This document shows, piece after piece, positions 42,571 to 52,683 of a stretch of 64,000 nucleotides of DNA; within the stretch, counting starts at the first letter, position 1; every line of letters begins with the position of its first letter. A program made the position numbers and the translations under genes. The notes beneath the pieces are model-generated. The model ran no database searches. It saw only the letters and a list, made by a program, of their open reading frames with translations, and was not told where the DNA came from. Source of the stretch: Christiangramia oceanisediminis (lineage in GTDB: Bacteria; Bacteroidota; Bacteroidia; Flavobacteriales; Flavobacteriaceae); contig NZ_JANCNS010000002.1 in NCBI RefSeq assembly GCF_022570735.2, positions 496,001 to 560,000 on the forward strand. The letters are read 5' to 3'.

Positions 42571-43878
42571 CTATTTTTCTTTTTCTTCACTTTTATTTTT
42601 TAGAAACCATTTTTCGCCTAAAAAAATCAATACCATCAGTATTGCAGCTACAATTACGACCAGTAGGTCGCTAGAAGCCTTTATCCATAAGAACGCGGCC
42701 AAAACAATACAATCCAATAATATAGCAGTATATAGAATAGAGGCACGGGCGTTTATCTCTTTTCTCATATTTTTAAGTACGCCCCAATGAATTCCTATAT
42801 CCATAATTAGATAGAAAATAGCACCTAGTGAGGCAATTCTTGTAAGGTCAAAAAGAATGGTCATTGTAAGTGCCAAAACCACGGTGTAAATGAGCATATG
42901 TTTTTGCAACTTACCAGGTAACCCAAAATGTTTATGGGGAATTAGATTCATCTGAGTTAACATTGTAGTCATCCTTGACACTGCAAAAATGCTTGCTACC
43001 ACACCTGAGATAGTAGCTATGATTGCGATACCCACCGTGAACCACAATCCGTACTTTCCGAAAGCAGGCCTTGATGCCTCGGCCAATGAATAGTCCTTAG
43101 CTTTGATTATTTCTTCAATAGTAAGGTTAGAAGAAACAGCAAATGCAACAAGTAGATATACCACGGTACAGATAACCAGTGATATTATAATTGCACGCCC
43201 TACATTTTTATTGGGGTTGGTGATTTCCTCACCACTATTCGTAATCGTGGTAAAGCCCTTATAAGCTAAGATTGAAAGGGCCAAGGCTCCTAAATAATTG
43301 GTAATAGGGTATTCTGTCAAACTTTCTGAAGGGACAACTTCAGAAAATGAAAATCCTGCCGCCCATAATCCACCAATGGCAAAAATTGCAATACCTCCAA
43401 TTTTTAAAATAGCCATTGCAAAGGAAGATTTGCCAATGATATTGTTTCCAGAAATATTGATTAAAAACGCAACGATTAACAGCACTACCCCAAGGATAGG
43501 CACCCAAACACTATTGTCATTTATATCGAATAATTGAAGCGTGTACGAACCAAAAGTACGTGCTACCAAACTTTCATTAATGACCATTGAAAGTGCCATT
43601 AGTAACGCTCCAGAAGCTGTTACCGCACCCTTACCATATATCTTTTTTAGATAGGTAGCAATACCGCCAGCAGATGGATATGCATTGGAAAGTTTCACAT
43701 ACGTATATGCACTAAATCCTGAAATGATAGCGCCTACAAGAAATGCATACGGAAACCATTGCCCTGATAACTCAGCTACCTGTCCTAATAATGCAAATAT
43801 TCCTGCACCTATCATTACACCAGTACCAAGCGATACCGCTCCGGTTAAACTCAAACTATTTTTCTTGTATTCTGCCAT
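42571..43878 (-). CDS. APC-family permease
   Basis: 435-aa amino-acid/polyamine/organocation transporter with about 12 TMs. 'GTGVMIGAGIFALLGQVAEL' near residue 17 is the family's first-helix signature. Sits 4 bp after the multicopper oxidase gene in the same direction. A close paralog is at 58.5 kb. Substrate unknown; the metal-operon context is unusual. Confidence 0.88.
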   Translation of the reverse strand: MAEYKKNSLSLTGAVSLGTGVMIGAGIFALLGQVAELSGQWFPYAFLVGAIISGFSAYTYVKLSNAYPSAGGIATYLKKIYGKGAVTASGALLMALSMVINESLVARTFGSYTLQLFDINDNSVWVPILGVVLLIVAFLINISGNNIIGKSSFAMAILKIGGIAIFAIGGLWAAGFSFSEVVPSESLTEYPITNYLGALALSILAYKGFTTITNSGEEITNPNKNVGRAIIISLVICTVVYLLVAFAVSSNLTIEEIIKAKDYSLAEASRPAFGKYGLWFTVGIAIIATISGVVASIFAVSRMTTMLTQMNLIPHKHFGLPGKLQKHMLIYTVVLALTMTILFDLTRIASLGAIFYLIMDIGIHWGVLKNMRKEINARASILYTAILLDCIVLAAFLWIKASSDLLVVIVAAILMVLIFLGEKWFLKNKSEEKEK

Positions 43879-43881
43879 TTC

Positions 43882-46254
43882 TTAAAATCTTAGCGATAAT
43901 CCTCCACCTGCTCCAAATCGGTTGTCATAGCTCCCCATCAAAGAGAAATCACGACTCAAAACGAACTCTAAACCTACTTGCCAAGTAGTTTCTTCTTTAA
44001 AATCAGTTCCTTCCTCAAAATCTGTAACCCAACCAAAGTCCATTTGGTATTCGTACTCACCGTACAGTGCTACATTTCTAAATATCATTGTTGCTGTGGC
44101 GAAAGAGATTGTTGGTCTTAGTTTATTATCGATTCTCAAATCGGAATCTATAAGCAATGGTAGTAGATACCTCACACCAACTACACCCGTAGTGGAAATC
44201 TCATCAAGACTATCTTCGCCCTCATTTTCAACATTTACACCACCAAACACCCTGAAGTAACTATTGAGCCAACGCTCGTATGTAAACTCTGCTTCTAAAT
44301 TTTCATTCCAACCATATTCTCCTCTTACTATGAACTGGTTACGTATATTGGTTGCTGTATAGAACAATTCTGTCATATGGCTTGCTGCTGTCACCTCGCC
44401 CCAAGTCCACATATGGTCTGCTTCTGTGGTCAAATTAGTAAGTGGATAGCCTTTTAATCTTTCATCCCGTGGTGTATCATAGCTGAAGACCCTTGCCATC
44501 CCACTATTTATATGGTAAAGTACGTGGCAATGGAAAAACCAATCGCCATACTCAACGGCATCAAATTCGATAACCACTTTCTGCATAGGTGCAACGTTTA
44601 CAGTATGCTTTAACGGACTACGCTCGCCATTTTCATTAAGCACCCTAAAAAAGTGACCGTGTAGGTGCATAGGGTGGTGCATCATCGTCATATTGTTCAG
44701 GGTTATACGAACCACTTCGCCTTGGTTGATTTTAATTTTATCGGTTTCAGAAAGCGGAACACCGTTGATAGACCATACGTAGCGATTCATATTTCCCGTT
44801 AGGTTGAAAAGCATTTCACGCACAGGTTTTCCATCTTCAAACTCAGTGTTTCCCGGTGCTTTTAAATAGTTATAGTTAAATTCTGGATTTCCTCCTGTTT
44901 TCATATTGTCGCCAATAACCTTGTCTTGCGGCACGATATAGCCCATTTTCATTCCGCCGTTCATTTGCCCTTTGTCACTTTCCATTTTCATATCTTCGTG
45001 AGCCATTTCGTCGTGCTTCATTTTCGTGGAATCTTTGTCTTTCTGCATCCCATCCATCTTCATATTATCGTCTTTCATATTCATTCCGTCCATTTGCATT
45101 CCATCCATCTTCATCGCATATTTTTTCATCTTTTCAATGGAATCGTTCTTTGAAGGATTGAACTTTGCTGCAGGTGCGCCCATTTTCATATCCATTGACA
45201 TCATTTCTTGCATTTGCTTTATCAAGTCTGGTTTTGGAACTTTAGGCGCATTCAAAATTTTGCCGGTTCCTAAATAAGCTGATGCCTGACCAGAACCATC
45301 TTGTGAGGTAGCAAGTATTTCCAATTTTCCGCTTTCTGGGATGGTTACAATAAAGTCATAGGTTTCTGCAACACCGATTAAGGTTTTATTTTTCTCTACA
45401 GGCACAACATCCAGTCCATCCGCAGAAACCAGCATTGGGTCTTCACCTCCAAATGTGAGCCAGAAATAAGAGGCGGCTGCGGCATTTACAAAACGTACAC
45501 GAACCTTTTCGCCAGGACTTAAATCGGGATAATTCTGTTCTGCCCCTCCATTAATAAAAAACTTGTCGTAATAATTATCTAAAATTGCCATATCGGGCAT
45601 ACGTTGCCACATCATTTTTAGCTTTGCGCCAGTAGCTCCCTTGGCAATAACTTTGTCCCAACTTTGTACTTGGTTTTTCTTGATGAGATACCACTCGTTG
45701 CCACGTTTTAAATTTCTAAGCTGTGTCTTGGGATTTTCATCCATCCAGTCTGATAGGACGAGCACTAAATCCTTATCATATTCTATGTTGGTTTCTTTAG
45801 GATTGATTTGAATTGAGCCATAAACACCTCTTTGCTCTTGTAGACCTGTATGTGAATGATACCAGTACGTACCGGATTGTTTTAATGCAAATTTGTATTG
45901 TTGGGTTTCACCCGGTTTAATGGGTGGCGTAGTGAGATAAGGAACCCCATCGTAAAAGTTTGGAAGAATTAAACCGTGCCAATGTACAGATGTTTCCTCG
46001 TCCATTTTATTGGTTACGTTAATAATGGCAAATTCACCTTCATTAAACTCCAGGTTAGGTCCTGGAATACCGCCATTTATGGTCATAGCCTTGACATCTT
46101 TGCCAGTAAAATTTACAGTCTCGTAGTCAATGGTAAGGTCATAGACTCGTTCTGGCCAATTATCTATATTTTTTTCACTCTTGTTAGCTACATATTGTGC
46201 TATACTCTTTGTTGAAATGAGAAGTACAAGTAACATTGTCATTTTTCTAAGCAT
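43882..46254 (-). CDS. Multicopper oxidase with C-terminal CopB-like domain, second copy
   Basis: 790-aa CopA/PcoA-type periplasmic copper oxidase. Signal peptide to about residue 19; copper ligands 'VHWHGLILP', 'YWYHSHTGLQEQRG', 'HHPMHLHGHFF' and 'DWFFHCHVLYHINSGM'. A Met-rich insert (about 360-430) has many 'MDGM', 'MKMDG' and 'HEDM' units. From about residue 590 an added beta-rich domain ends 'GAGGGLSLRF', like an outer-membrane CopB barrel. Same architecture as the 17.6-kb protein but clearly diverged. Follows tolC by 71 bp. Confidence 0.9.
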   Translation of the reverse strand: MLRKMTMLLVLLISTKSIAQYVANKSEKNIDNWPERVYDLTIDYETVNFTGKDVKAMTINGGIPGPNLEFNEGEFAIINVTNKMDEETSVHWHGLILPNFYDGVPYLTTPPIKPGETQQYKFALKQSGTYWYHSHTGLQEQRGVYGSIQINPKETNIEYDKDLVLVLSDWMDENPKTQLRNLKRGNEWYLIKKNQVQSWDKVIAKGATGAKLKMMWQRMPDMAILDNYYDKFFINGGAEQNYPDLSPGEKVRVRFVNAAAASYFWLTFGGEDPMLVSADGLDVVPVEKNKTLIGVAETYDFIVTIPESGKLEILATSQDGSGQASAYLGTGKILNAPKVPKPDLIKQMQEMMSMDMKMGAPAAKFNPSKNDSIEKMKKYAMKMDGMQMDGMNMKDDNMKMDGMQKDKDSTKMKHDEMAHEDMKMESDKGQMNGGMKMGYIVPQDKVIGDNMKTGGNPEFNYNYLKAPGNTEFEDGKPVREMLFNLTGNMNRYVWSINGVPLSETDKIKINQGEVVRITLNNMTMMHHPMHLHGHFFRVLNENGERSPLKHTVNVAPMQKVVIEFDAVEYGDWFFHCHVLYHINSGMARVFSYDTPRDERLKGYPLTNLTTEADHMWTWGEVTAASHMTELFYTATNIRNQFIVRGEYGWNENLEAEFTYERWLNSYFRVFGGVNVENEGEDSLDEISTTGVVGVRYLLPLLIDSDLRIDNKLRPTISFATATMIFRNVALYGEYEYQMDFGWVTDFEEGTDFKEETTWQVGLEFVLSRDFSLMGSYDNRFGAGGGLSLRF

Positions 46255-46325
46255 TGTTCTCTGTATTTATTTTATATTACTTTAAGGCATTGCGATTAAA
46301 TAGCTTATCCTTTTTAATTTTATCC

Positions 46326-47543
46326 TTAACTGCTTAGGTAATTTACCATAGCATATTCTGTATAATAGCCTTTTATGGATTCAATTAGGTTTATCTGAAA
46401 CTTCAGCTGAAGTTCCTGAACATCCAATACGTCATTAAAATCTATCGTGCCTGTTTCATAGTTCTTGATCAATATTTCTTCTGCATCATTAGCCTGTTGC
46501 AAATTCTTTAGCTGTACATTGAACTTAATTTTCATACTGTTTCGGTTGTACTGGGCCTGCGCCAGAAGCGTTTCAAGTTTATTCAACCTATCTTCTTTTT
46601 GCGATGTAATCTCTAACTGCCTCAGTTCATTTTGCTTGGTAATTGACTTGTACCTATTGTTGAAAATTGGGATTGACACTGAAACCATTGGCATCACGAT
46701 GTCCTTTCCGTTATCGGAAAAATTCATATCAGGACGTTCTGATACCGGAACATAATCCAATCCAAAACCTATATTGGGCGAACTCTCTTTTTGGTTTAAT
46801 AATTCTGACTGCTCAACAGATTCGTACAGCTTATCATATTTTAAAAGTTCTGGGTTCAGTTTAAGGTTCTCATTAGAGACCAATGGTTCTTCAGCAGGAA
46901 TAGTCATTTCTTTAGGAACATCGACTACAATTGTTTCATCCCGATTCAATAGATTATTGAATACCGTTTGTTCTGCTAAGAAATCTTGTTCCAGCACTTC
47001 TATTTGCTGAACCAGTTCATTCTGACGTATTTGAAGGCGAAGAACATCCACAGCTGAAGCCTTACCAACTTCTACCGATGTCAATGCCAACCGCTCATAG
47101 GTTTCCAATAATTGAATGTTTTCATCCAAAACAAGTTGTTTTGCCTTGATTGAATATAGTTTGTAATAGGATTGTGATATCGATAGTGCTAACCTTCGTT
47201 TCGCAATAACAATATCCACATATTGTGCGTCTGCCATTGAACTCGCATAATTTTCCCTCGCGGTAACAGTGCCAAACCAAGGCAGCATTTGGGATACCGA
47301 AAAGCGCGCACGTTGTGCACCCGTCCGGGTTTCGGGTTCGCTCACAAAATAACCTGCTCCAACAAGCGTATTGGGCAACCAATCGGCTTCGTTTACTTTT
47401 TCTTCGGCGATATTGTAACGCAGCTCAAATGCCTGAATTTCTGGACTGTTCTTTTCGGCTTCCTGAATATAGGATGCCAACTGTTGTGCATCAGCTTTCG
47501 TGAAAGCGATAAATAGAAGTGCTATTACAATTATATATCTCAT
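46326..47543 (-). CDS. TolC-family outer-membrane factor (CusC-like)
   Basis: 405-aa outer-membrane channel component of the RND pump. Signal peptide to about residue 19 ('TKADAQ'), then two TolC repeats of long helices ('KQLVLDENIQLLETYERLA', 'YETGTIDFNDVLDVQELQL'). The start overlaps the cusA stop by ATGA, so they are translationally coupled. Slightly shorter than typical CusC. Confidence 0.9.
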   Translation of the reverse strand: MRYIIVIALLFIAFTKADAQQLASYIQEAEKNSPEIQAFELRYNIAEEKVNEADWLPNTLVGAGYFVSEPETRTGAQRARFSVSQMLPWFGTVTARENYASSMADAQYVDIVIAKRRLALSISQSYYKLYSIKAKQLVLDENIQLLETYERLALTSVEVGKASAVDVLRLQIRQNELVQQIEVLEQDFLAEQTVFNNLLNRDETIVVDVPKEMTIPAEEPLVSNENLKLNPELLKYDKLYESVEQSELLNQKESSPNIGFGLDYVPVSERPDMNFSDNGKDIVMPMVSVSIPIFNNRYKSITKQNELRQLEITSQKEDRLNKLETLLAQAQYNRNSMKIKFNVQLKNLQQANDAEEILIKNYETGTIDFNDVLDVQELQLKFQINLIESIKGYYTEYAMVNYLSS

Positions 47544-50500
47544 CTAATGGTTCTTTTCAATTGAAATTCTTTTGTCCAGCTAAATAAAACCGGTACAACA
47601 AATAAGGTTATAAGTGCAATTAACATCCCTCCAAACGATGGGATTGCCATAGGAATCATTATGTCGCTACCTCTTCCTGTTGATGTTAATACTGGCAATA
47701 AAGCCAGTATAGTAGTGGCAGTTGTCATTAGACACGGACGTATACGTTTTTCACCTGCTTCCACTACTGATGCCCTTATTTCTTTCTTGGTCTCGGGTGT
47801 ATTCTTATCAAAGGTTTGTGTGAGGTATGTGGCCATTACCACACCATCATCTGTCGCAATACCAAACAGGGCAATAAAGCCCACCCACACAGCTACACTT
47901 AAATTTATAGTGTGCATTTGGAACAGGTCTCGCAGGTTTTCTCCGAAAAAGCTAAAATTCAGGAACCAGTCTTGCCCGTAGAACCAAATCATAAGAAACC
48001 CTCCAGCAAAGGCTACCGCAATACCGGTAAATACCATCAAGGATGTGCCAACAGAACGGAATTGGAAATAAAGAATTAGAAATATGATAGCTAATGCTAA
48101 TGGCACAACCACGCTTAAAGTTTTTTCGGCTCTCAGTTGGTTTTCGTAGGTACCTGTAAAGCGATAGTTAATTCCTTTTGGTACAATTAGATCACCGTTA
48201 TCAATCTTTTGTTGAATGAGCGCTTGGGCATTTTCCACTACATCCACTTCGGCGAAACCGTCCAACTTATCGAAAAGAACATAGCCAATTAAAAAGGTGT
48301 CCTCACTTTTAATGACCTGCGGCCCTTGTTCGTATCTTATGGTGGCCAACTCGCTTAAGGGAACCGGACTTCCTTTTTCTACTGGAACATAAATGTCTTG
48401 CAAATCTGCAGGATTTGCGCGTAATTCCCTGGGGTAGCGCACACGAATGCCGTAGCGTTCCCTACCTTCCACTGTTTGCGAAAGTACCATCCCACCTACA
48501 GAGACCTGTATCACTTGCTGTACCTGTTCTATGGTTATGCCATAGCGAGCAAGTCGTTCTCTATCAATATCTATAAGTAGGTATGGTTTTCCAACAATCC
48601 TATCTGCAAAGACCGCTTCTTCTTTTACGCCTTCGGCCTGTTTTAAGATATCTTCCAATTGTACCCCAAACGCCTCAATTTCTTTTAAATCCTGTCCTTT
48701 CACCTTAATTCCCATAGGTGCTCGCATACCAGTCTGTAGCATTACCAAGCGTGTTTCTATGGGCTGTAGCTTGGGCGCAGACGTAACACCTGGAAGTTTG
48801 GTAACCTTGACGATTTCTTTCCAAATATCGTCTGGTGATTCAATTTCAGGTCTCCAATTTCTAAAGTATTCTCCATCGTCATCTGGAATGAGCTGTGCCC
48901 TTGTTACAGAGAATGGATTCGTAATCTTTGAGGCTTTATACTCATCATCTTCTACTTCAATTTCACTATTAGGGTTAGTCACTAAACTACCATCCTTTAA
49001 AACAAATAAGCCGTCTTCGTTTACCTTAAAGCGTTGTCTTTCGCGATGTTCATTTAAAATGTATTCAGATTTGTATTGAATGACATTCTCATACATTGAC
49101 AATGGTGCTGGGTCTAATGCAGATTCTGTGCGCCCAGACTTACCCACGACGGTTTCAATTTCTGGAATGCTCGCAACGGCCATATCGAGTTGCTGTAGTA
49201 CACGTTTATTTTCCTCCACACCTGCGTGCGGCATTGATGTGGGCATAAGGAGAAAAGATCCTTCGTTAAGTGAAGGCATAAACTCTTTTCCAGTATTACG
49301 CATAATCATCACTCCAAAAATTACAATGGCAGTAGGTAGCGAAAGAAACAACAGCTTATTGCGTAATGCCCAATTTAAGATTCTCACATAGTAATTTCTA
49401 AACAGGGTAAAAACTCCGAGAAGTCCAAAACAGATAAGACCAACGAAGATTAAGTTGATAAGAATACTTCGATCAACGCCCAATGGTCTCCAATATTCTG
49501 CCAGTAAAAATATGATAGCAAAAGCCGACACAAATATGTTAATGATGTTGGCACGTTTTGATGTAATCTTTTCCTTTAATGAAAGGAAGCCAACCACACC
49601 AAATGCAACTAATATTAATCCGAGAGGATAGCCAAAAATTAGAGCCAAAACGCCAAAAACAATCAATGCTCCATTTAACACATAGCTAAAAGTAGTTTTT
49701 ATGTTTCTCTTCTTAAAGAAATAAGCCGCGAAAGGGGGTATCAAAAACAATGCAACAATAAGAGATGCGGTAAGAGCTGCCGTTTTGGTAAAAGCCAACG
49801 GCCTAAATAATTTCCCTTCTGCACCAATCATAGTAAACACAGGAATGAAACTTATTATAGTTGTCATTACTGCCGTTAAGATGGCTCCAGAAACTTCGGC
49901 AGTTGCGTTATAAACAACAGTATTCATAGGTAGATTCTCGTCATTTTCATCTATATGTCGCAAAACATTTTCTGAAAGTATGACGCCCACATCGACCATT
50001 GTTCCAATAGCAATAGCAATCCCTGACAATGCTACAATATTTGCATCTACGTTGAACAGTTTCATTGAAATGAAAACCATTAAAACCGCTACGGGCAAAA
50101 GACCTGATATCAATACGGAAGCCCTTAAATTGAAGACCATAATAATAATCACAAAAATGGTAATCAATATCTCTAAAGTGAGCGCTTCATCAAGCGTGCC
50201 CAAGGTTTCCTGGATTAATTCCGTTCTGTCATAAAACGGTACTATGGTCAATTGCGAAGTCCTCCCATCGCTTAATGTTTTTGATGGAAGCCCAGAACTT
50301 AACTCGTTTATTTTTTCTTTTACGTTGTTAATGACTTCCATAGGATTGGCACCATAGCGGGCTACTACAACACCACCAACTGCCTCTGCACCTTCTTTGT
50401 CCAATAAGCCTCTTCTTGTAGCAGGACCGTGTGTTACTTTTGCGATATCTTTTATACGAATGGATGTAAAATCCTTTGAAGTAACTACCGCGTTTTCTAA

Positions 50501-51280
50501 ATCAGAAAGTTTTTTTATGTAACCCAATCCTCTTATGAGATATTCAGCTTGGTTGATTTCAAGCGTTTGTGCGCCAACATCCTTATTGCTCTGTTTAACC
50601 GCTTTCACAACCTCATTTAAACCTATGTTGTATTGCCGCATTAATTCAGGATTCACATCTACTTGATATTCTAATACATATCCACCGATGGAAGCCACTT
50701 CTGAAACGCCACTTGCAGATGACAACGCATATTTTACATAGAAGTCTTGGATGCTTCTTAATTCTTGTAAATCCCAACCGCCAGTTACATTACCGTTTTC
50801 ATCACGACCTTCCAGGGTATACCAATAAATCTGTCCAAGGCCTGTGGCATCAGGTCCTAAAGCAGGGTTTACACCATCGGGAAGTAATCCAGCCGGTAAT
50901 GAATTTAATTTTTCAAGAATTCGGCTACGGCTCCAATAGAATTCAATATCTTCTTCAAATATGATGTAGATACTTGAAAATCCAAACATAGAAGAACTTC
51001 TAATCGTTTTGACACCGGGAATTCCAAGTAGTGAGGTGGTTAACGGATAAGTTATTTGGTCTTCGATATCCTGAGGGGAACGACCGTCCCATTTCGTAAA
51101 TACGATTTGCTGGTTTTCACCGATATCAGGTATGGCATCCACGGCCACGGGGTTTCGGGGCAGTGAACCCGTGTTCCATTCAAATGGTGCGTTTACCACA
51201 CCCCAAGCGACGAAAAGGGCTAATAGCAATACAGCTACTAATTTATTTTCTATTAAAAATTTAATGCTCTTATTCAGCAT
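47540..51280 (-). CDS. cusA: CusA/CzcA-type RND metal efflux pump
   Basis: 1246-aa inner-membrane proton-driven pump for Cu(I)/Ag(I) or related metals. ATG 51280 gives the usual N-end 'MLNKSIKFLIENKLVAVLL'; an earlier frame start adds 15 odd residues. HME-RND features include 'GIATDDGVVMATYL' in TM10 and 'MPTSMPHAGVEENKRVL' in the porter domain. It is about 200 residues longer than E. coli CusA: an extra membrane stretch between about residues 530 and 660 and a porter-loop insert near 790-830 (many Asp/Glu). Specificity by context is copper. Confidence 0.93.
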   Translation of the reverse strand: MLNKSIKFLIENKLVAVLLLALFVAWGVVNAPFEWNTGSLPRNPVAVDAIPDIGENQQIVFTKWDGRSPQDIEDQITYPLTTSLLGIPGVKTIRSSSMFGFSSIYIIFEEDIEFYWSRSRILEKLNSLPAGLLPDGVNPALGPDATGLGQIYWYTLEGRDENGNVTGGWDLQELRSIQDFYVKYALSSASGVSEVASIGGYVLEYQVDVNPELMRQYNIGLNEVVKAVKQSNKDVGAQTLEINQAEYLIRGLGYIKKLSDLENAVVTSKDFTSIRIKDIAKVTHGPATRRGLLDKEGAEAVGGVVVARYGANPMEVINNVKEKINELSSGLPSKTLSDGRTSQLTIVPFYDRTELIQETLGTLDEALTLEILITIFVIIIMVFNLRASVLISGLLPVAVLMVFISMKLFNVDANIVALSGIAIAIGTMVDVGVILSENVLRHIDENDENLPMNTVVYNATAEVSGAILTAVMTTIISFIPVFTMIGAEGKLFRPLAFTKTAALTASLIVALFLIPPFAAYFFKKRNIKTTFSYVLNGALIVFGVLALIFGYPLGLILVAFGVVGFLSLKEKITSKRANIINIFVSAFAIIFLLAEYWRPLGVDRSILINLIFVGLICFGLLGVFTLFRNYYVRILNWALRNKLLFLSLPTAIVIFGVMIMRNTGKEFMPSLNEGSFLLMPTSMPHAGVEENKRVLQQLDMAVASIPEIETVVGKSGRTESALDPAPLSMYENVIQYKSEYILNEHRERQRFKVNEDGLFVLKDGSLVTNPNSEIEVEDDEYKASKITNPFSVTRAQLIPDDDGEYFRNWRPEIESPDDIWKEIVKVTKLPGVTSAPKLQPIETRLVMLQTGMRAPMGIKVKGQDLKEIEAFGVQLEDILKQAEGVKEEAVFADRIVGKPYLLIDIDRERLARYGITIEQVQQVIQVSVGGMVLSQTVEGRERYGIRVRYPRELRANPADLQDIYVPVEKGSPVPLSELATIRYEQGPQVIKSEDTFLIGYVLFDKLDGFAEVDVVENAQALIQQKIDNGDLIVPKGINYRFTGTYENQLRAEKTLSVVVPLALAIIFLILYFQFRSVGTSLMVFTGIAVAFAGGFLMIWFYGQDWFLNFSFFGENLRDLFQMHTINLSVAVWVGFIALFGIATDDGVVMATYLTQTFDKNTPETKKEIRASVVEAGEKRIRPCLMTTATTILALLPVLTSTGRGSDIMIPMAIPSFGGMLIALITLFVVPVLFSWTKEFQLKRTIR

Positions 51281-51385
51281 AAAAAAATGAGTTTTAAGTA
51301 ATAACAATACTTGTTGAGGAAACAAGATATAAGCAGTTTAGTCCAAACAAGTTAAGATTGGACTTAAGAGTTATTTACTTAAAAA

Positions 51386-51802
51386 TCAAATGAGGAAAGT
51401 CTGGTCTAAGACTTGAACATCTCTTATGAGGGGTGGTGGGGAATAATTTATAAATGTTTTCTTATCTGAGTTTTCATATTCAAATAAATATAAATAAGAT
51501 TGGACTAATGAAACAACAAATATTTGGTGTTCTTTATCCAACTTTTCAAAGGAAATTTTTAAGGTGTCTTGTCCTTCCAAAAGCAGTTGTTCATCACTAC
51601 AACAATTATTCTTGGTAATATCACAATTTAAAGAAGTGGAAGTTTTTTGTACTTCCATACCACAGGTTTCTACTTTTCCAAACAATGAAGAATCAACTAA
51701 AACATCACCACAATAGTGACTCGCCAACGTAAAAGAAAACGTTGAAAACAGCACTAAAAGTGCCATAAAAAATGATGATAATTTTAAGAAAACCTTTTTC
51801 AT
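51386..51802 (-). CDS. HYC_CC_PP family secreted protein, copy 1
   Basis: 138-aa exported protein: signal peptide (about 1-27), 'SHYCGDVLVD' (the HYC motif), a Cys in 'ETCGMEV', 'NNCCSDEQLL' (the CC), and 'NYSPPPLIRD' (the PP). Bacteroidetes family of unknown function, usual in copper loci. A minus-strand -7 box TAGCTTTG lies at 51811-51818, only 8 bp before the start. Divergent from copy 2; likely first gene of the cusA operon, with a small hairpin (AGTCCAA / TTGGACT) in the 105-bp gap to cusA. Confidence 0.88.
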   Translation of the reverse strand: MKKVFLKLSSFFMALLVLFSTFSFTLASHYCGDVLVDSSLFGKVETCGMEVQKTSTSLNCDITKNNCCSDEQLLLEGQDTLKISFEKLDKEHQIFVVSLVQSYLYLFEYENSDKKTFINYSPPPLIRDVQVLDQTFLI

Positions 51803-51934
51803 TAAGAATACAAAGCTAAAAAAAAATTAGAAGATTTCTTTTATTTAACAAAGAGTTTAGTTTATAAAAACCTAGAGACTATTTTACATCTGGATTAAGA
51901 TTACTGCAAATAACATAAAGTTAGAATCGATTTT

Positions 51935-51952
51935 ATATGACGGAAGTCATAT
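51935..51952. promoter_or_regulatory. Palindrome between divergent HYC_CC_PP genes
   Basis: ATATGAC-GGAA-GTCATAT, perfect 7-bp arms, midway in the 279-bp gap between two divergently read HYC_CC_PP genes. About 40-75 bp farther right are three ACTAAAAT repeats (51989, 52006, 52019). Suits an operator controlling both directions; the binding protein is unknown, with the HMA-AraC gene at 52.68 kb the nearest regulator. Confidence 0.5.
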
Positions 51953-52081
51953 TTTTTCATAGTCAACTAATTTACATTCGTAACGTTAACTAAAATCTAC
52001 TCTTAACTAAAATATAATACTAAAATCTAATTATTTAACATATATTTTAAATATTTTATATAAAATTATTAAATTTATTAC

Positions 52082-52504
52082 GTGAAATCTTTTTTTACCA
52101 AAATATTAGCCTTCTTTTTAACAGCTACTATATTTTTTAGTACTTCTTCGTTTACAGTAGATATGCACTTCTGCTGTAATAAATTGGTGGATATGGCACT
52201 TTTGGGTAAAGCCAAAGTCTGTCAAGACAAGGAACTAGAGAAAGATTCCACCACTAAGCAATGCACTTCTATTCAAGAAAAAGACTGCTGCAGCAATCAA
52301 ACTTTGGTCAAAACAGGCGATGATACCATAAAAAAGGTTAATACCCAACTTGAGTCTGAAGATATATTCTTTCTTAGAACCTTCTTTTATACCTACCTTA
52401 ATCTGTTTGAAGGGCTTGAAGCAAACATCGTCCCTTTCAAACACTATAGGCCGCCTTTGCTATCTAAGGACTTACAAGTTCTCAACGAGATTTATTTAAT
52501 TTGA
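52082..52504 (+). CDS. HYC_CC_PP family secreted protein, copy 2
   Basis: 140-aa exported protein starting at GTG: signal peptide (about 1-25), 'DMHFCCNKLVD' (HYC position changed to HFCC), 'AKVCQDKEL', 'KDCCSNQTL' and 'HYRPPLLSKD'. Paralog of copy 1, read in the opposite direction. Likely metal-binding in the periplasm (inference). Confidence 0.85.
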   Translation: MKSFFTKILAFFLTATIFFSTSSFTVDMHFCCNKLVDMALLGKAKVCQDKELEKDSTTKQCTSIQEKDCCSNQTLVKTGDDTIKKVNTQLESEDIFFLRTFFYTYLNLFEGLEANIVPFKHYRPPLLSKDLQVLNEIYLI

Positions 52505-52683
52505 TTTTCTTCCCTGTAGATTGAACGTATCAATCTGTATTCTATCTTATAATCAAAGAACCACTTCTGGTTAAAGATTGTTGTAAACCGTTATTCCACA
52601 ACACATTTCATCAATTTAAACATGTAAGGCCAAAACCTTATGATCTATTGAGCTCCATGCCCAATAGCAATACCTATACTAAA

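Noticed and set aside
52648-52683. TTG or ATG upstream start for HMA-AraC copy 3
   Set aside because: The extra 9-12 residues have no counterpart in the other two copies; ATG 52684 aligns with their starts.
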